Assembly (NCBI GenBank): GCA_947446025.1
Contig: CANFEY010000017.1
Span: 1 to 64,000, forward strand
Origin: Bryobacterales bacterium
GTDB taxonomy: Bacteria > Acidobacteriota > Terriglobia > Bryobacterales > Bryobacteraceae
DNA: 64,000 bases
Direction of reading: 5' to 3'
The position numbers and the translations under genes are program-made. The notes under the pieces are model-generated. The model did no database searches and was not told where the DNA came from. It saw nothing but the letters and a program-made list of their open reading frames with translations. This document shows, piece by piece, positions 39,546-48,422 of this stretch (the stretch's first letter is position 1; each line of letters opens with the position of its first letter).

Positions 39546-40541
39546 GTGAACCTCATTCAGCGCTGGTTCCGGCAGCCACAGGAAATTTTTCTTCGGCGGG
39601 CACTCTTCCAACTTCATCTGTGGGCTGGCATCGGAGTCGGCTTGTACGTATTTGTGGTAAGCCTGTCCGGTAGCGTCCTGGTCTATCGCAATGAACTCTT
39701 CGCTTACTTCTCCCCGCAGCCGATGTTGGTAAGCGGTTCCGGCCCAGCGCTTTCCATCGATGCCTTGAAGCAAGCCGCGCGCCGTACGTTTCCTCGCTTT
39801 CAGATCACCGAAGTGGCCGCCGGAAAAACCCAGAACCACGCCGCCGAAGTCACACTGCAGCGCGGCGAAGAAACGCAACATCGTCTGCTGCACCCCTTCA
39901 CCGGAGAGGACCTCGGTCCCACTCTGCCGGTGGGGTTCCGCTTCACTGCCTGGCTGCGGGACCTGCATGACAACCTGCTTGGGGGCAAGTCCGGCCGCCG
40001 GATCAACGGATTTGGTGGCCTGCTCCTCATTTTGCTCGGGATCACCGGTGCCGCTTTGTGGTGGCCCGGGAGCCGCAACTGGCCGCGCAGCCTGGTGGTG
40101 GACTTTCGGGCAAACTGGAAACGCCTGAATTGGAGTCTGCATAGCGCCCTAGGGTTCTGGTTCCTGGGCTTCGTGTTGCTGTGGGGGACCACCGGCGCCT
40201 ATCTCTCACTGCCTGACGAAAGTTCCCGCCTCTTCGACTATCTGGAGCCGTTCCGCGACGGCAGCACGGAGGAACGGGTCGTCGATAGGATTCAATACTG
40301 GCTCGCTTATCTGCACTTTGGCCGCCTGGGTGGGCGGGGAATCCCCGGCTGCGGGCGCGGGCTGTGTGATTCCCTCACCAAAGGAGTCTGGGCCGCGGCA
40401 GGCTTGGTGCCGCCGCTTTTGTTCGTCACCGGCGCGCTGATGTGGTGGAATCGCCTGCTGCGTCCTCGCCTGCGCGCAAAACCCGGCCCAAAACCCAGCA
40501 CGGATCACGGCGTTTCTGACCCGAATCCAGTCTCATTCTAG
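39546..40541 (+). CDS. PepSY-associated membrane protein (PiuB-like)
   Basis: 331 residues with four membrane segments (LHLWAGIGVGLYVFVVSLSG, GGLLLILLGITGAALWWPGS, LGFWFLGFVLLWGTTGAYLS, AAGLVPPLLFVTGALMWWNR) and two periplasmic parts (residues 55-130 and 230-265). The histidines in the first segments could bind heme. Relatives occur in iron uptake and reductase systems. The GTG start follows the preceding stop by six bases. It is followed by 49 bases before the site-2 protease gene. Confidence 0.82.
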   Translation: MNLIQRWFRQPQEIFLRRALFQLHLWAGIGVGLYVFVVSLSGSVLVYRNELFAYFSPQPMLVSGSGPALSIDALKQAARRTFPRFQITEVAAGKTQNHAAEVTLQRGEETQHRLLHPFTGEDLGPTLPVGFRFTAWLRDLHDNLLGGKSGRRINGFGGLLLILLGITGAALWWPGSRNWPRSLVVDFRANWKRLNWSLHSALGFWFLGFVLLWGTTGAYLSLPDESSRLFDYLEPFRDGSTEERVVDRIQYWLAYLHFGRLGGRGIPGCGRGLCDSLTKGVWAAAGLVPPLLFVTGALMWWNRLLRPRLRAKPGPKPSTDHGVSDPNPVSF

Positions 40542-40577
40542 GGCCTTCCCCCGAGCGTAAGACGGACTATGTTCCGG

Positions 40578-40583
40578 TATAGT
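40578..40583 (+). promoter_or_regulatory. Putative -10 box, leaderless GTG start
   Basis: TATAGT seven bases before the GTG at 40591. No Shine-Dalgarno sequence and no clear -35 box were seen. Confidence 0.45.
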
Positions 40584-40590
40584 TGGGCTT

Positions 40591-41703
40591 GTGGAACGCC
40601 TCGCCCTGTTGAACGAACGTACGCCCACTGCGGGAACTGTCCCGGCCTTCAAGGTCGCCGGGGTGCCTGTGCGCCTGCACTTCACCTTCGTGTTGCTGCT
40701 GGCGTTCCTGGTGGTGACTGACCTGGGCCATGAATCCAGCGGAACCTTCGCTCTCTATTTGGCCGGCCTGTTCGCCAGCGTATTGCTGCATGAGCTAGCT
40801 CACGCGGGTGCGGCGGCTCATCTAAGGGTGCGCACGCTCGAAATCGTGATGTTCCCCATTGGCGGCCTGTCGCGTATGGAACGCCGTCTGCGTCCCGCTG
40901 AGGAGCTGTGGGTGACGCTGGCGGGTCCGGCGGCGAACCTGGCCATTGCGGGTGTGATCTTCGGTTATATGGCGCTGACCAAGCAGGCTGTGACCATCGG
41001 AATGGCCGAACTGCTGCAGCCTTCGGACGGCAATGTGACGCAGCGCGTGGCGTTCGCCAACCTGCTTCTCGCCGCCCTCAACTTCATGCCGGCTTTTCCG
41101 ATGGACGGCGGCCGGGTGCTGCGCGCGCTGCTCAGCATGGTCCGCCCCGCCGAAGAGGCCACGCGTGTGGCAGCTTGGATGGGACGCATGCTCGCAATCA
41201 GCATGGGCCTCTACGGCTTAGTCTTCTCTGAACTGCTGGTCGTCTTCTTTGCCTTCTTCGTATGGCTGGGCGCGACGCAGGAGACCGCCGCGTCGCTCGG
41301 CCGCACGCTTACCATCGGAATCCCCGTGCGCGCCGCCATGATCACCGAGTTCCACAAGCTGGGCCATGGCGATACCGTGCGCGAGGCCGCAAACCTGCTG
41401 CTTTCCACGTCGCAACAGGACTTCCCCATCATGCATGGCGATCAAGTCATCGGCGTGCTGGACCGCAACGGCATGCTCCGGGCTCTGGCGCAGGAAGGCC
41501 CCGAAGCCTACGTCGCCGCCATGGAGCGCGATTTCATCGCCCTGGAACCCGACGCCGACCTGGCCGAAATGCTTCCCCTGCTGGCCCGCGCCGGCCGCTG
41601 CGCCCTGGTCATGGACGGTGCCCGCATGGTCGGCATGCTGACCTCGGAAAACCTCTCTGAGTTCCTGCTACTGCGCCGCTTCGGCATGGAACCCGCAGTT
41701 TAG
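40591..41703 (+). CDS. Site-2 protease-type (M50) metalloprotease with CBS domains
   Basis: 370 residues. The zinc motif HELAHAG lies in the second membrane segment and the third zinc ligand is in NFMPAFPMDGGRVLRALL. About six membrane segments (residues 20-230) are followed by two CBS-like repeats (AAMITEFHKLGHGDTVREAA; FIALEPDADLAEMLPLLARA), which may sense nucleotides and control the protease. Site-2 proteases cut membrane-spanning regulators such as anti-sigma factors; several occur in this window, but no direct link is shown. The start is GTG. Confidence 0.9.
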   Translation: MERLALLNERTPTAGTVPAFKVAGVPVRLHFTFVLLLAFLVVTDLGHESSGTFALYLAGLFASVLLHELAHAGAAAHLRVRTLEIVMFPIGGLSRMERRLRPAEELWVTLAGPAANLAIAGVIFGYMALTKQAVTIGMAELLQPSDGNVTQRVAFANLLLAALNFMPAFPMDGGRVLRALLSMVRPAEEATRVAAWMGRMLAISMGLYGLVFSELLVVFFAFFVWLGATQETAASLGRTLTIGIPVRAAMITEFHKLGHGDTVREAANLLLSTSQQDFPIMHGDQVIGVLDRNGMLRALAQEGPEAYVAAMERDFIALEPDADLAEMLPLLARAGRCALVMDGARMVGMLTSENLSEFLLLRRFGMEPAV

Positions 41704-41705
41704 CG

Positions 41706-41761
41706 CATCCCCTTCATCTGTGGCCCTTCACACGAAGACACAGCCACAGATGAAGGGGATG
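41706..41761. terminator. Perfect 19-bp inverted repeat after the site-2 protease gene
   Basis: Arms 41706-41724 and 41743-41761 match perfectly around an 18-base loop, starting three bases after the stop codon. It could end the transcript. No U-tract follows, so a mobile palindromic repeat is an alternative. Confidence 0.6.
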
Positions 41762-41823
41762 AAAGGATGCCCCAAACTTGCATCGCGTGAAACCCCGCCC
41801 CCACGGCGCGCGTCCACACGATC

Positions 41824-42231
41824 ATGGGCAAGACAATCCTCCTTCTCTCCACTCTCGCGCTATCCGCTTTGGCGCAAGACAAGCCGCGCGTCTACATCAC
41901 AGATAGCGACTCTTGGGAAGCTTCCGGCGGATTCGCCGGGGGCCGTGCCAATGGCTTTGGCGGCGCGGGCGGGGGGAACTCCGGCGGCGCCCGTCCGCAG
42001 ACGGCGGAGATCATGAAAACCTTCGGCGAACGCTGCCCGCGCGTCACCGTGACCATCAACCGCGACAAGGCGGACTACATCGTCATTCTGCAGCACGAGG
42101 GCGGCAAGGATCTCTTCCGGCGGGACAATAAGCTCGCCGTGTTCAACAAAGACGGAGACATGATCCTCAGCAACAGCACCCGCACGCTGGGGAACGCAGT
42201 GAAGGAAGCCTGCGCCGTGATCCGGAACTAG
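41824..42231 (+). CDS. Secreted hypothetical protein
   Basis: 135 residues. A signal peptide (MGKTILLLSTLALSALA) is followed by DKPRVYITDSDSWEASGGFA, a Gly-rich stretch and a compact alpha/beta region (GERCPRVTVTINRDKADYIV, then DLFRRDNKLAVFNKDGDMIL) with two cysteines (Cys in GERC and EACAV). This architecture recurs in acidobacterial secretomes; function unknown. It overlaps the convergent DHH gene by four bases. Confidence 0.7.
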   Translation: MGKTILLLSTLALSALAQDKPRVYITDSDSWEASGGFAGGRANGFGGAGGGNSGGARPQTAEIMKTFGERCPRVTVTINRDKADYIVILQHEGGKDLFRRDNKLAVFNKDGDMILSNSTRTLGNAVKEACAVIRN

Positions 42232-43181
42232 CTCCGCAATTCGGCGGCAATCTCATCCGCCGCTTTGCGAGCCTCTTCAATTGCCCCGATGGGGAAACTA
42301 ATCGCGCCGACCTTAGCATGTCCGCCGCCGCCGTAGCGTTCACAAATCGATGCCAGGTTGTACTTCAGCGGTTGCTTCACCCATGGATTCGACCCGACCG
42401 ATACCTTGGTCCGGAAACTTGCCGCGCTGACGGACACCGTGTACACCGACTCCGGAAACAAATCGTAGGGGATGAATTTGTTGTAGCCCTCGAGTCCGTC
42501 TTCGATCAAGTCAAAGAACACCACTCCGCGGTCACAGGTGGCCTGCTTCCGGATGATCCCGATGGACTCGCGATGCCGCTGATACATCGGCTGGTAGATC
42601 GCTTGGATCTCGGGGTCCGCGATAATTTCTGCCAGCGTCTGCGAGCGCATCTTGCGGATGATCTTTTGCACCGTGTCCGAGCCCTTGCAACCTTCGATCA
42701 CCAGGGTCAGCTGCATTGCGGGCGATCCCAAGGCAACCGCCGAGGCCGCCGACTCATACTGCGCTCCGTCGATGATGTCCGCCCAGCGAACCAACTCCGC
42801 CAGATCCGTAGCTTCAAACCCGAACTTCTCCCGCGCCACCGTGGCGATGTACTTCGTGCAGGACCGGAATTCCGGGTCGTACATCTTCTGCCCGGAGGTG
42901 TCGCGCAGAAAATGCTCATGGTCTTCCGGCGTCAGGAACGCGCTCTGGTGATGGTCGAACCACCAATGCAGATTCGGGTCAGTGGAATACTTGAAGTCGA
43001 CAATGGCGTTGACGTCGCCGTCGAAGAGCTCCGGCTCAAACAGCTGGGTGGCCTTGTGTGCCAGCCCCGTGAAGTCAAACTGCGCCCCTGGGTGGAAACG
43101 GCCCTCTAGGAACCGGCTGAAGAACGCAGCCGAGGCCGCGCCGTCAAAACAATGGTCGTGATGTAGGATCCGAATGTGCAT
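42228..43181 (-). CDS. DHH-family phosphoesterase
   Basis: 317 residues. The start HIRILHHDHCFDGAASAAFF, the DFKYS and WWFDHHQSAF motifs, and the C-terminal YGGGGHAKVGA (DHHA1-type) are all present. Members cut phosphodiesters (RecJ), nanoRNA or pAp, or cyclic-di-AMP; which substrate applies is unknown. The metal-binding Asp-His pattern is slightly altered from canonical DHH (HHDHCFDG, FDHHQ). It is convergent with the secreted gene. Confidence 0.87.
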   Translation of the reverse strand: MHIRILHHDHCFDGAASAAFFSRFLEGRFHPGAQFDFTGLAHKATQLFEPELFDGDVNAIVDFKYSTDPNLHWWFDHHQSAFLTPEDHEHFLRDTSGQKMYDPEFRSCTKYIATVAREKFGFEATDLAELVRWADIIDGAQYESAASAVALGSPAMQLTLVIEGCKGSDTVQKIIRKMRSQTLAEIIADPEIQAIYQPMYQRHRESIGIIRKQATCDRGVVFFDLIEDGLEGYNKFIPYDLFPESVYTVSVSAASFRTKVSVGSNPWVKQPLKYNLASICERYGGGGHAKVGAISFPIGAIEEARKAADEIAAELRS

Positions 43182-43248
43182 GTGCCCGTAACTGTCCGGG
43201 AAAACTTGTTAGTGTCTCGCACCAGGGGGGCAACTTGCAAGCACCGGT

Positions 43249-43974
43249 TTACTTCCGCACGTAGATCAGGAGATTCTTGCCCAGGAAGCCGGAGCAAACT
43301 AGGTCCAGAACGCGGGATAGAGGGAAGACGAAGCGGTCGTAGATCCAGAACGATTTGGCGTTGACGCTGCCGTCACTGCTGGCGATCATGCGGAACAAGA
43401 GCGCGACGAAGAATCCGGCGCTGTCCTGATACACGCATCGTTCCACCTGGAAGCCGGCCTCGCGAAACACCCGTTCCAGGGATTCCTTCCGGTACCTGCG
43501 GAAGTGGCCGACGCGGGCGTCAAACGGAGTCCACAGGCACTGAAAAGCGGGTACCCAGAACACCCCCCGTCCGCCAGGCTTGAGGCAGGCGCGGAGCTCT
43601 CGCAGAGTATCGACCTCGTCCTCTACATGCTCCAAGACGTTGGAAGAAAAAATGGCGTCCACGCTGCCGCGGGCACACTCGCCTGCGTTCGGATGAACTT
43701 CGAACCCCATTCCCCGAAGATGCGCGGCGTTCTCCAAGTCCAGTTCGATGCAAACCGTCTTGCCAGGCCGCGCGCATTGCTGAACCAGCTCTGCGATGGT
43801 GCCCACACCGGCACCGAAGTCGAGCACGGTCTGGCCCGGCGTGATGATGCGGGAGAACATGCGCGCGATGTAGCGGTTGTAACTGCGCAGGTACTTCTGC
43901 TGCTGCAACTCTTCCTTCCCCATGTAGACGAAGGTTTCCGGAGCCGGGGCAAGGAGTGTGGGTGTGGTAGACAT
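43249..43974 (-). CDS. SAM-dependent methyltransferase, class I
   Basis: 241 residues. The SAM-binding motif I (VLDFGAGVGTIAELV), motif II (KTVCIELDLENAAHL) and motif IV (VDAIFSSNVLEHVED) are plain. The C-terminal part has two hydrophobic segments (AGFFVALLFRMIA, FVFPLSRVLDLVCSGFLGKN), typical of methyltransferases that work near glycan or lipid synthesis. The target is unknown. It is separated from the DHH gene by 67 bases. Confidence 0.88.
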   Translation of the reverse strand: MSTTPTLLAPAPETFVYMGKEELQQQKYLRSYNRYIARMFSRIITPGQTVLDFGAGVGTIAELVQQCARPGKTVCIELDLENAAHLRGMGFEVHPNAGECARGSVDAIFSSNVLEHVEDEVDTLRELRACLKPGGRGVFWVPAFQCLWTPFDARVGHFRRYRKESLERVFREAGFQVERCVYQDSAGFFVALLFRMIASSDGSVNAKSFWIYDRFVFPLSRVLDLVCSGFLGKNLLIYVRK

Positions 43975-44039
43975 GCCTGCTCAAATTATCGGCCTAGTCG
44001 GCGGGAAACACCATAGCGGAAACGCGAAAAACAGGCGAA

Positions 44040-44438
44040 TCAGCGCGTGAAAACACGGGTTCCGTCACCTCTGGTGATGCTATCGGCCCGTGCGGCGGCC
44101 AGGCCGGAGCCTACGGTCTTGCCGGGGGCCAGCAGGCCGGAGACACCCACTTCCTCGCCCGGACCCATGGAACGCTGCGTAAAGCCCTGTTTGGCCATGT
44201 CCGGCACCGCGGCCGTGGAGAAGGCGTATTTGAGTCCGGCCCCGGTTTCGACCACCAGCATTCCCGGACCGCTTTCCGGCCATACCGCGGTGCTCACGTG
44301 ACCGCTGGTGGAGATGGGCGCGCTGGGCTCAAACTGCATGGCGGCAAGTTCCGCGGCCGCGGCGGTGAGCTCGGCGTTGGGTGCCGGAATCCCCGAGCAT
44401 CCGGTCAACAGCAGCGCAAGAAACGCAGGGATCCGCAT
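44040..44438 (-). CDS. Putative lipoprotein, unknown function
   Basis: 132 residues. The start MRIPAFLALLLTGCSGIPAP contains a textbook lipobox (LTGC). The rest is beta-rich with MLVVETGAGLKYAFSTAAVP. A much longer frame upstream is not used. It lies 69 bases from the divergent gene at 44508; no relatives are recognised. Confidence 0.7.
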   Translation of the reverse strand: MRIPAFLALLLTGCSGIPAPNAELTAAAAELAAMQFEPSAPISTSGHVSTAVWPESGPGMLVVETGAGLKYAFSTAAVPDMAKQGFTQRSMGPGEEVGVSGLLAPGKTVGSGLAAARADSITRGDGTRVFTR

Positions 44439-44491
44439 AGGGGAGATTCTAGCGCAGTGCGGCTCCCAGCGCACCCAAGTCGCGTATCGCA

Positions 44492-44497
44492 TAAAAT
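44492..44497 (+). promoter_or_regulatory. Putative -10 box before the DUF2490 gene
   Basis: TAAAAT ten bases before the ATG at 44508. No Shine-Dalgarno sequence is seen. Confidence 0.35.
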
Positions 44498-44507
44498 AGA
44501 CTCGTCC

Positions 44508-45236
44508 ATGAAAGTTTCCGTTCTGCTTCTCACACTCGGAGTGTGCCTGCCCTCCTTTGCTGCCGCCGACAACAACGCCAACGCCTGGTTTATGTACTTT
44601 GGCGACCATCCCATCGCCAAAACCCGTTGGGGCATCCACCTGGAAGGCCAGTGGCGGCGCGCCGATCTGGGGCTGAAGTGGCAGCAGCTCCTTCTGCGGC
44701 CCGGGGTGAATTTTCAATTGAACCAGAAGGTGGCGCTCACCGGCGGCTATGGCTTCATCCAGACCCACGGCTACGGCGACTTTCCTCTCCCGGCCACCGC
44801 TCCTGAGCATCGCTTCTTTGAGCAAGCCACGATCACGCAACGCGTCAAGAAGTTGGATTTCCAACACCGCCTGCGCCTTGAACAGCGCAACCTCGGCGTC
44901 CTCACCAGGCAACCTGATGGTTCCTTCCACCGGACCGGCTGGCGCTACGAAAACCGCTTCCGCTACATGCTGCGCACCAACGTCCCGCTGTCCAAGGACG
45001 GCAAAATCTACCTGGGCCTGTACAACGAAATCATGTTCAACTACGGCAAAAACGTGGCCAGGAATGTGTTCGATCAGAACCGGGCGTACGTCGCGCTGGG
45101 CCGCGACTTGGGCCATGCCACCAAGCTCGAGGTGGGCTTCCTGGAACAGACGGTGCAGCAACGCAGCGGTCTGGTCTTTGAACACAACCACACGCTGCAA
45201 GTTGCAATCTATTCAAAGTTGCCCTTCAACTGGTGA
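44508..45236 (+). CDS. DUF2490 family secreted/outer-membrane protein
   Basis: 242 residues. A signal peptide (MKVSVLLLTLGVCLPSFAAA) leads to alternating beta strands typical of a small outer-membrane barrel: GIHLEGQWRRADLGLKWQQL, VNFQLNQKVALTGGYGF, HRLRLEQRNLGVL, YENRFRYMLRTNVPL, and the C-terminal LEVGFLEQTV / HTLQVAIYS. The family role is unknown. The start fits the -10 box position upstream. Confidence 0.85.
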   Translation: MKVSVLLLTLGVCLPSFAAADNNANAWFMYFGDHPIAKTRWGIHLEGQWRRADLGLKWQQLLLRPGVNFQLNQKVALTGGYGFIQTHGYGDFPLPATAPEHRFFEQATITQRVKKLDFQHRLRLEQRNLGVLTRQPDGSFHRTGWRYENRFRYMLRTNVPLSKDGKIYLGLYNEIMFNYGKNVARNVFDQNRAYVALGRDLGHATKLEVGFLEQTVQQRSGLVFEHNHTLQVAIYSKLPFNW

Positions 45237-45252
45237 TCGGTGCGCGTGGTAC

Positions 45253-45567
45253 TTAGCTGATCTGAAAGATGGAGTCAAGCCGCGTAATTCTGAACATCGC
45301 ACGCACCGGACCCGTCGCGCCCACGATGTGCACCGTGCCACCGGACCTCTTCAGCTTACTGTAGGTATCGATGAAGCGGCCCATGCCTGTTGAGTCGATA
45401 TGGGTGACCGAGGTCAGGTCAAAGGTCAGATGCAGGAAGCCGCGCTTCAGCAGGCCGGTGACGATCTGTTCAAGTTCAATGCATCCAGGACCCAACAGGA
45501 GACGCCCGGCAAGGGTGATGACGACGGAGGTGGCATCCTGCTCCTGATGATGGATGGTCATGCTCAT
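45253..45567 (-). CDS. STAS-domain anti-sigma-factor antagonist
   Basis: 104 residues. The STAS fold with its switch motif HIDSTGMGRFIDTYSKLKRS carries the serine phosphorylated by kinases of this class. It binds anti-sigma or partner proteins and is switched by phosphorylation. The ATG at 45567 gives MSMTIHHQEQDATSVVITLA. It is divergent from motAB with an 83-base gap that holds a 10-bp palindrome; a partner kinase is not seen nearby. Confidence 0.88.
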   Translation of the reverse strand: MSMTIHHQEQDATSVVITLAGRLLLGPGCIELEQIVTGLLKRGFLHLTFDLTSVTHIDSTGMGRFIDTYSKLKRSGGTVHIVGATGPVRAMFRITRLDSIFQIS

Positions 45568-45570
45568 AGG

Positions 45571-45580
45571 CGAATATTCG
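45571..45580. promoter_or_regulatory. Perfect palindrome in the STAS/motA divergent region
   Basis: CGAATATTCG (45571-45580) lies four bases upstream of the STAS gene start. It may bind a regulator; this is only suggested by the sequence. Confidence 0.25.
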
Positions 45581-45650
45581 AGTGTAGCGCAAGCGGAACC
45601 GTCCGATAAGGTTCGTGTTGGCCCCGCCAGGGTGGCCCGGAAAACCACAC

Positions 45651-46529
45651 ATGTTTGCACTCATCGGAATCGTTATCGTGATTGGCGCCGTCATCGGCGG
45701 ATATTTGATGGAGCACGGGAACCTGATGGTGCTGGTGCAACCGGCCGAGCTGGTGATTATTGGAGGCGCGGCCCTGGGGACGTTATTCGTGGCCAACCCG
45801 ATGTCCACGATCAAGGGCGTGTTCACAGGTCTGATCGGAGTGATGAAGGGGAGTCCGTATTCCAAGGCCAGCTATCTTGAGACGCTGAAGATGCTGAATG
45901 AGCTATTCATGCAGGCTCGCAAGCAGGGCATGGCACGGTTGGAGGAAGACGTGGAGAACCCGTCGAAGAGCCAGATTCTGAGTAAGTATCCGAAGTTCCT
46001 GAAGAATCATCACGCTGTGCATTTTATCTGCGACACGCTGCGCATGGCGATCAGCGGCGGAGTGCCGGCCTTCGACCTGGATCAGATGATGGAGCTGGAT
46101 ATGGAGGTGCATCACCACCACGCGCAGGAGCCGATTACGGCGCTGAGCACGGTGGCGGACGCGCTTCCGGGACTGGGCATCGTGGCTGCGGTACTGGGCG
46201 TGGTGATCACCATGGGATCGTTGGGTGGGCCGCCGGAAGAAATCGGACACAAGGTCGCGGCCGCGCTGGTGGGGACCTTCCTGGGGATCTTGTTGTGTTA
46301 CGGATTTCTTGGTCCGCTGGCTGCCAACATGACCAAGATCAATGACTGCGACGGCGACTATCTCCGTTGTCTGCGTATGGGCGTCATCGCGTTCGTCAAG
46401 GGTTCCGCGCCCATTCTCGCCGTGGAGTTCGCGCGCCGTAGCGTGCCGGGTGACTTGCGGCCATCCTTCAAGGAGATGGAAACGGCGTGCCGTGGCGGCG
46501 GCGCGGCGGGCACCGAGGCGAAGAAGTAG
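45651..46529 (+). CDS. motA: Flagellar motor stator protein MotA
   Basis: 292 residues with four membrane segments: MFALIGIVIVIGAVIGGYLM and VLVQPAELVIIGGAALGTLF at the start, then the late pair (TVADALPGLGIVAAVLGVVI, GTFLGILLCYGFLGPLAANM). A cytoplasmic loop between them interacts with the rotor. Together with MotB it forms the ion-conducting stator. The ATG at 45651 is preferred over an upstream GTG. It is followed by motB after six bases. Confidence 0.93.
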   Translation: MFALIGIVIVIGAVIGGYLMEHGNLMVLVQPAELVIIGGAALGTLFVANPMSTIKGVFTGLIGVMKGSPYSKASYLETLKMLNELFMQARKQGMARLEEDVENPSKSQILSKYPKFLKNHHAVHFICDTLRMAISGGVPAFDLDQMMELDMEVHHHHAQEPITALSTVADALPGLGIVAAVLGVVITMGSLGGPPEEIGHKVAAALVGTFLGILLCYGFLGPLAANMTKINDCDGDYLRCLRMGVIAFVKGSAPILAVEFARRSVPGDLRPSFKEMETACRGGGAAGTEAKK

Positions 46530-46535
46530 AACGCC

Positions 46536-47366
46536 ATGAGTGAACAAGTCCAACCCATCATCATCAAGAAAAAGGGCGGCCACGGGGGCCACCACGGCGG
46601 CGCATGGAAGGTCGCCTACGCCGATTTCGTCACCGCGATGATGGCGCTGTTCATCGTGTTGTGGCTGCTCAATTCCGAGCCGCAAGTGAAAGAAGCGGTT
46701 GGCTCCTATTTCACGGATCCTTCCGGGTCCGGGCAACTGCGCGGCAGTTCCTCGGTAGGTTCCGGCGAGGCCATGTCTGTCAACAAGGACAACATGGAAA
46801 ACCTCAAGGAAAATCTGGAGCAAGCCCTCAAGCAGAGCCCCGACTTCGAAAAACTAAAAGACAACATCAAGATGAGCGTCACTGGAGACGGCTTGCGCGT
46901 GGAGCTTCTCGAATCTGAGAACGGAATGTTTTTCCAATCGGGCAGTCCGGCACCCAGCGCCACGGGCGGGGAACTCATCGCCAAGCTGGCGCAGGAGCTG
47001 GGGCAGCTCCCCAACGATCTTCTCATCGAAGGGCACACGGATGCGAAACCCTTCGGGGCAAACACGGACTACACCAACTGGGAACTCTCCTCAGACCGCG
47101 CGAACTCCGCGCGGCGGCTGATGGAGACCAGCGGTCTGCGTCCCGGTCAGGTGGTGCAGGTGCGTGGTTTTGCTGACCACGCGCTCCGTGACAAGGCCGA
47201 TCCAACCGCTGCCTCGAACCGGCGTATTTCAGTGATTGTGAAGTATCAGAACGCCGTCCCGCAAGAGGAGCCCGCCGCCAAGGAAGGCGAGCACGGCGCG
47301 CCCGCGGAACACAAAGCGCCGGAACACAAAACGGAAGAACACGCTAAGCCGGCTGAGCATCATTAG
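46536..47366 (+). CDS. motB: Flagellar motor stator protein MotB
   Basis: 276 residues. A basic, His/Gly-rich N-terminus (KKKGGHGGHHGGAWKVAY) leads into the single membrane helix with the ion-binding Asp30 (YADFVTAMMALFIVLWLL). A plug/linker with low complexity follows, then the OmpA-like peptidoglycan-binding domain (LLIEGHTDAKPF, NWELSSDRANSARRLME). The C-terminal tail is His/Glu/Lys-rich. It overlaps the convergent acyltransferase gene by 23 bases. A H+-driven stator is likely but not certain. Confidence 0.93.
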   Translation: MSEQVQPIIIKKKGGHGGHHGGAWKVAYADFVTAMMALFIVLWLLNSEPQVKEAVGSYFTDPSGSGQLRGSSSVGSGEAMSVNKDNMENLKENLEQALKQSPDFEKLKDNIKMSVTGDGLRVELLESENGMFFQSGSPAPSATGGELIAKLAQELGQLPNDLLIEGHTDAKPFGANTDYTNWELSSDRANSARRLMETSGLRPGQVVQVRGFADHALRDKADPTAASNRRISVIVKYQNAVPQEEPAAKEGEHGAPAEHKAPEHKTEEHAKPAEHH

Positions 47367-48411
47367 CCCGCGCCGTCAAGCTCTTCCACGCGGGGCGAAA
47401 GCGGTGGATCGCCCAACTCATCGCCACCATCGCCGCGATCACGCCCAGGCAGGCGACCACGCTCTCCCACGGCTGCAGGCGTTCCTTGAAGAACCACAGC
47501 GTGTTGCCGTACACCAGTTCGATGTGGACCCAGTAGACGGCTAGCGATGTTCTCCCCAACAGCCGTACGAAGCTGGGAGCGGGATTCAGATATTCGGTCC
47601 ACAGAAACGCGCCCGCGGCAAGCAGCAGGGTGGTGCCCATCTTGCAGGCAATCAGAGCCGGACTGTCCAGCCAGAACTCCGCGCTCGGATAGATGGAAAA
47701 CGGCAGCTGGGAGCAATAGATCCCCAACAGAATCAGCGCGAATCCGCATAACGCGCCCCACTGCGTGACCCGGCTCCAGGCATCGCCCGGCACCTCCGGG
47801 ATCATGCTGCCGCAGGCCAACCCAAACGCCAGGAAGGCTCCCCACGGGAAAATGCTGAACCACACGCCCGGCACCAGGTAGTCGCGTAGGAAGGCCGGAA
47901 TCGCGGACGTGTCCGCGTCGGTGATGACCGGCGCGAGTCCGGCCATGAGAGCGCCAGCCAGCGCAGCCCAGCGGAATCGCGCCGCGCGATCCGGGGCAAG
48001 TGCTACCACCGATAGCAGAGCGGTGGTTACTCCCATGAGGTTGAGCACGTCCACTTGCAATAAGTCGCCGGGCCGGGTGTGACCCCATCCCGTGATGAAC
48101 AACTGCAAGCGGAACAGGATCGCCAGCAGGAACAGATAACGGGCGCGCTTCAAGGCGGCGAAGACCCGCCGCATGGGAGGCAGGTCCGCGCGCCGGTCGA
48201 TGCCCAATCCGAACGTGATTCCGGTGAGGAACAGGAACACCGCGGCGGCCTGCCCGCCCATGAATTGCGAGTAGATGTACAGGCCGTGGCCACGCTGGTC
48301 CACGCGCGTGAAGGAATGGAAGACGTGGCCTTGCAGCATAATTAGTGCCGCCAGGCCCCGGAGCCAGTCAAGAAAGACGATCCTGCTGGACGGAGATGTT
48401 TCGCGAGGCAA
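47344..48411 (-). CDS. Membrane acyltransferase-like protein (DUF1624/HGSNAT-like)
   Basis: 355 residues with about ten membrane segments. SSRIVFLDWLRGLAALIMLQ and GHVFHSFTRV form the opening, with a histidine in the first segment, and FLFLTGITFGLGIDRR follows. The C-terminal PSFVRLLGRTSLAVYWVHIE has the second conserved His region. Members acetylate sugars or glucans from the cytoplasmic side. The target is unknown. It starts 11 bases downstream of the methyltransferase gene, on the same strand. Confidence 0.82.
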   Translation of the reverse strand: MPRETSPSSRIVFLDWLRGLAALIMLQGHVFHSFTRVDQRGHGLYIYSQFMGGQAAAVFLFLTGITFGLGIDRRADLPPMRRVFAALKRARYLFLLAILFRLQLFITGWGHTRPGDLLQVDVLNLMGVTTALLSVVALAPDRAARFRWAALAGALMAGLAPVITDADTSAIPAFLRDYLVPGVWFSIFPWGAFLAFGLACGSMIPEVPGDAWSRVTQWGALCGFALILLGIYCSQLPFSIYPSAEFWLDSPALIACKMGTTLLLAAGAFLWTEYLNPAPSFVRLLGRTSLAVYWVHIELVYGNTLWFFKERLQPWESVVACLGVIAAMVAMSWAIHRFRPAWKSLTARANDAQPA

Positions 48412-48422
48412 TCTTCAGTTTA

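Noticed and set aside
44439-45200. Minus-strand extension upstream of the putative lipoprotein
   Set aside because: It is antisense to the DUF2490 gene; the lipobox start at 44438 explains the true beginning.
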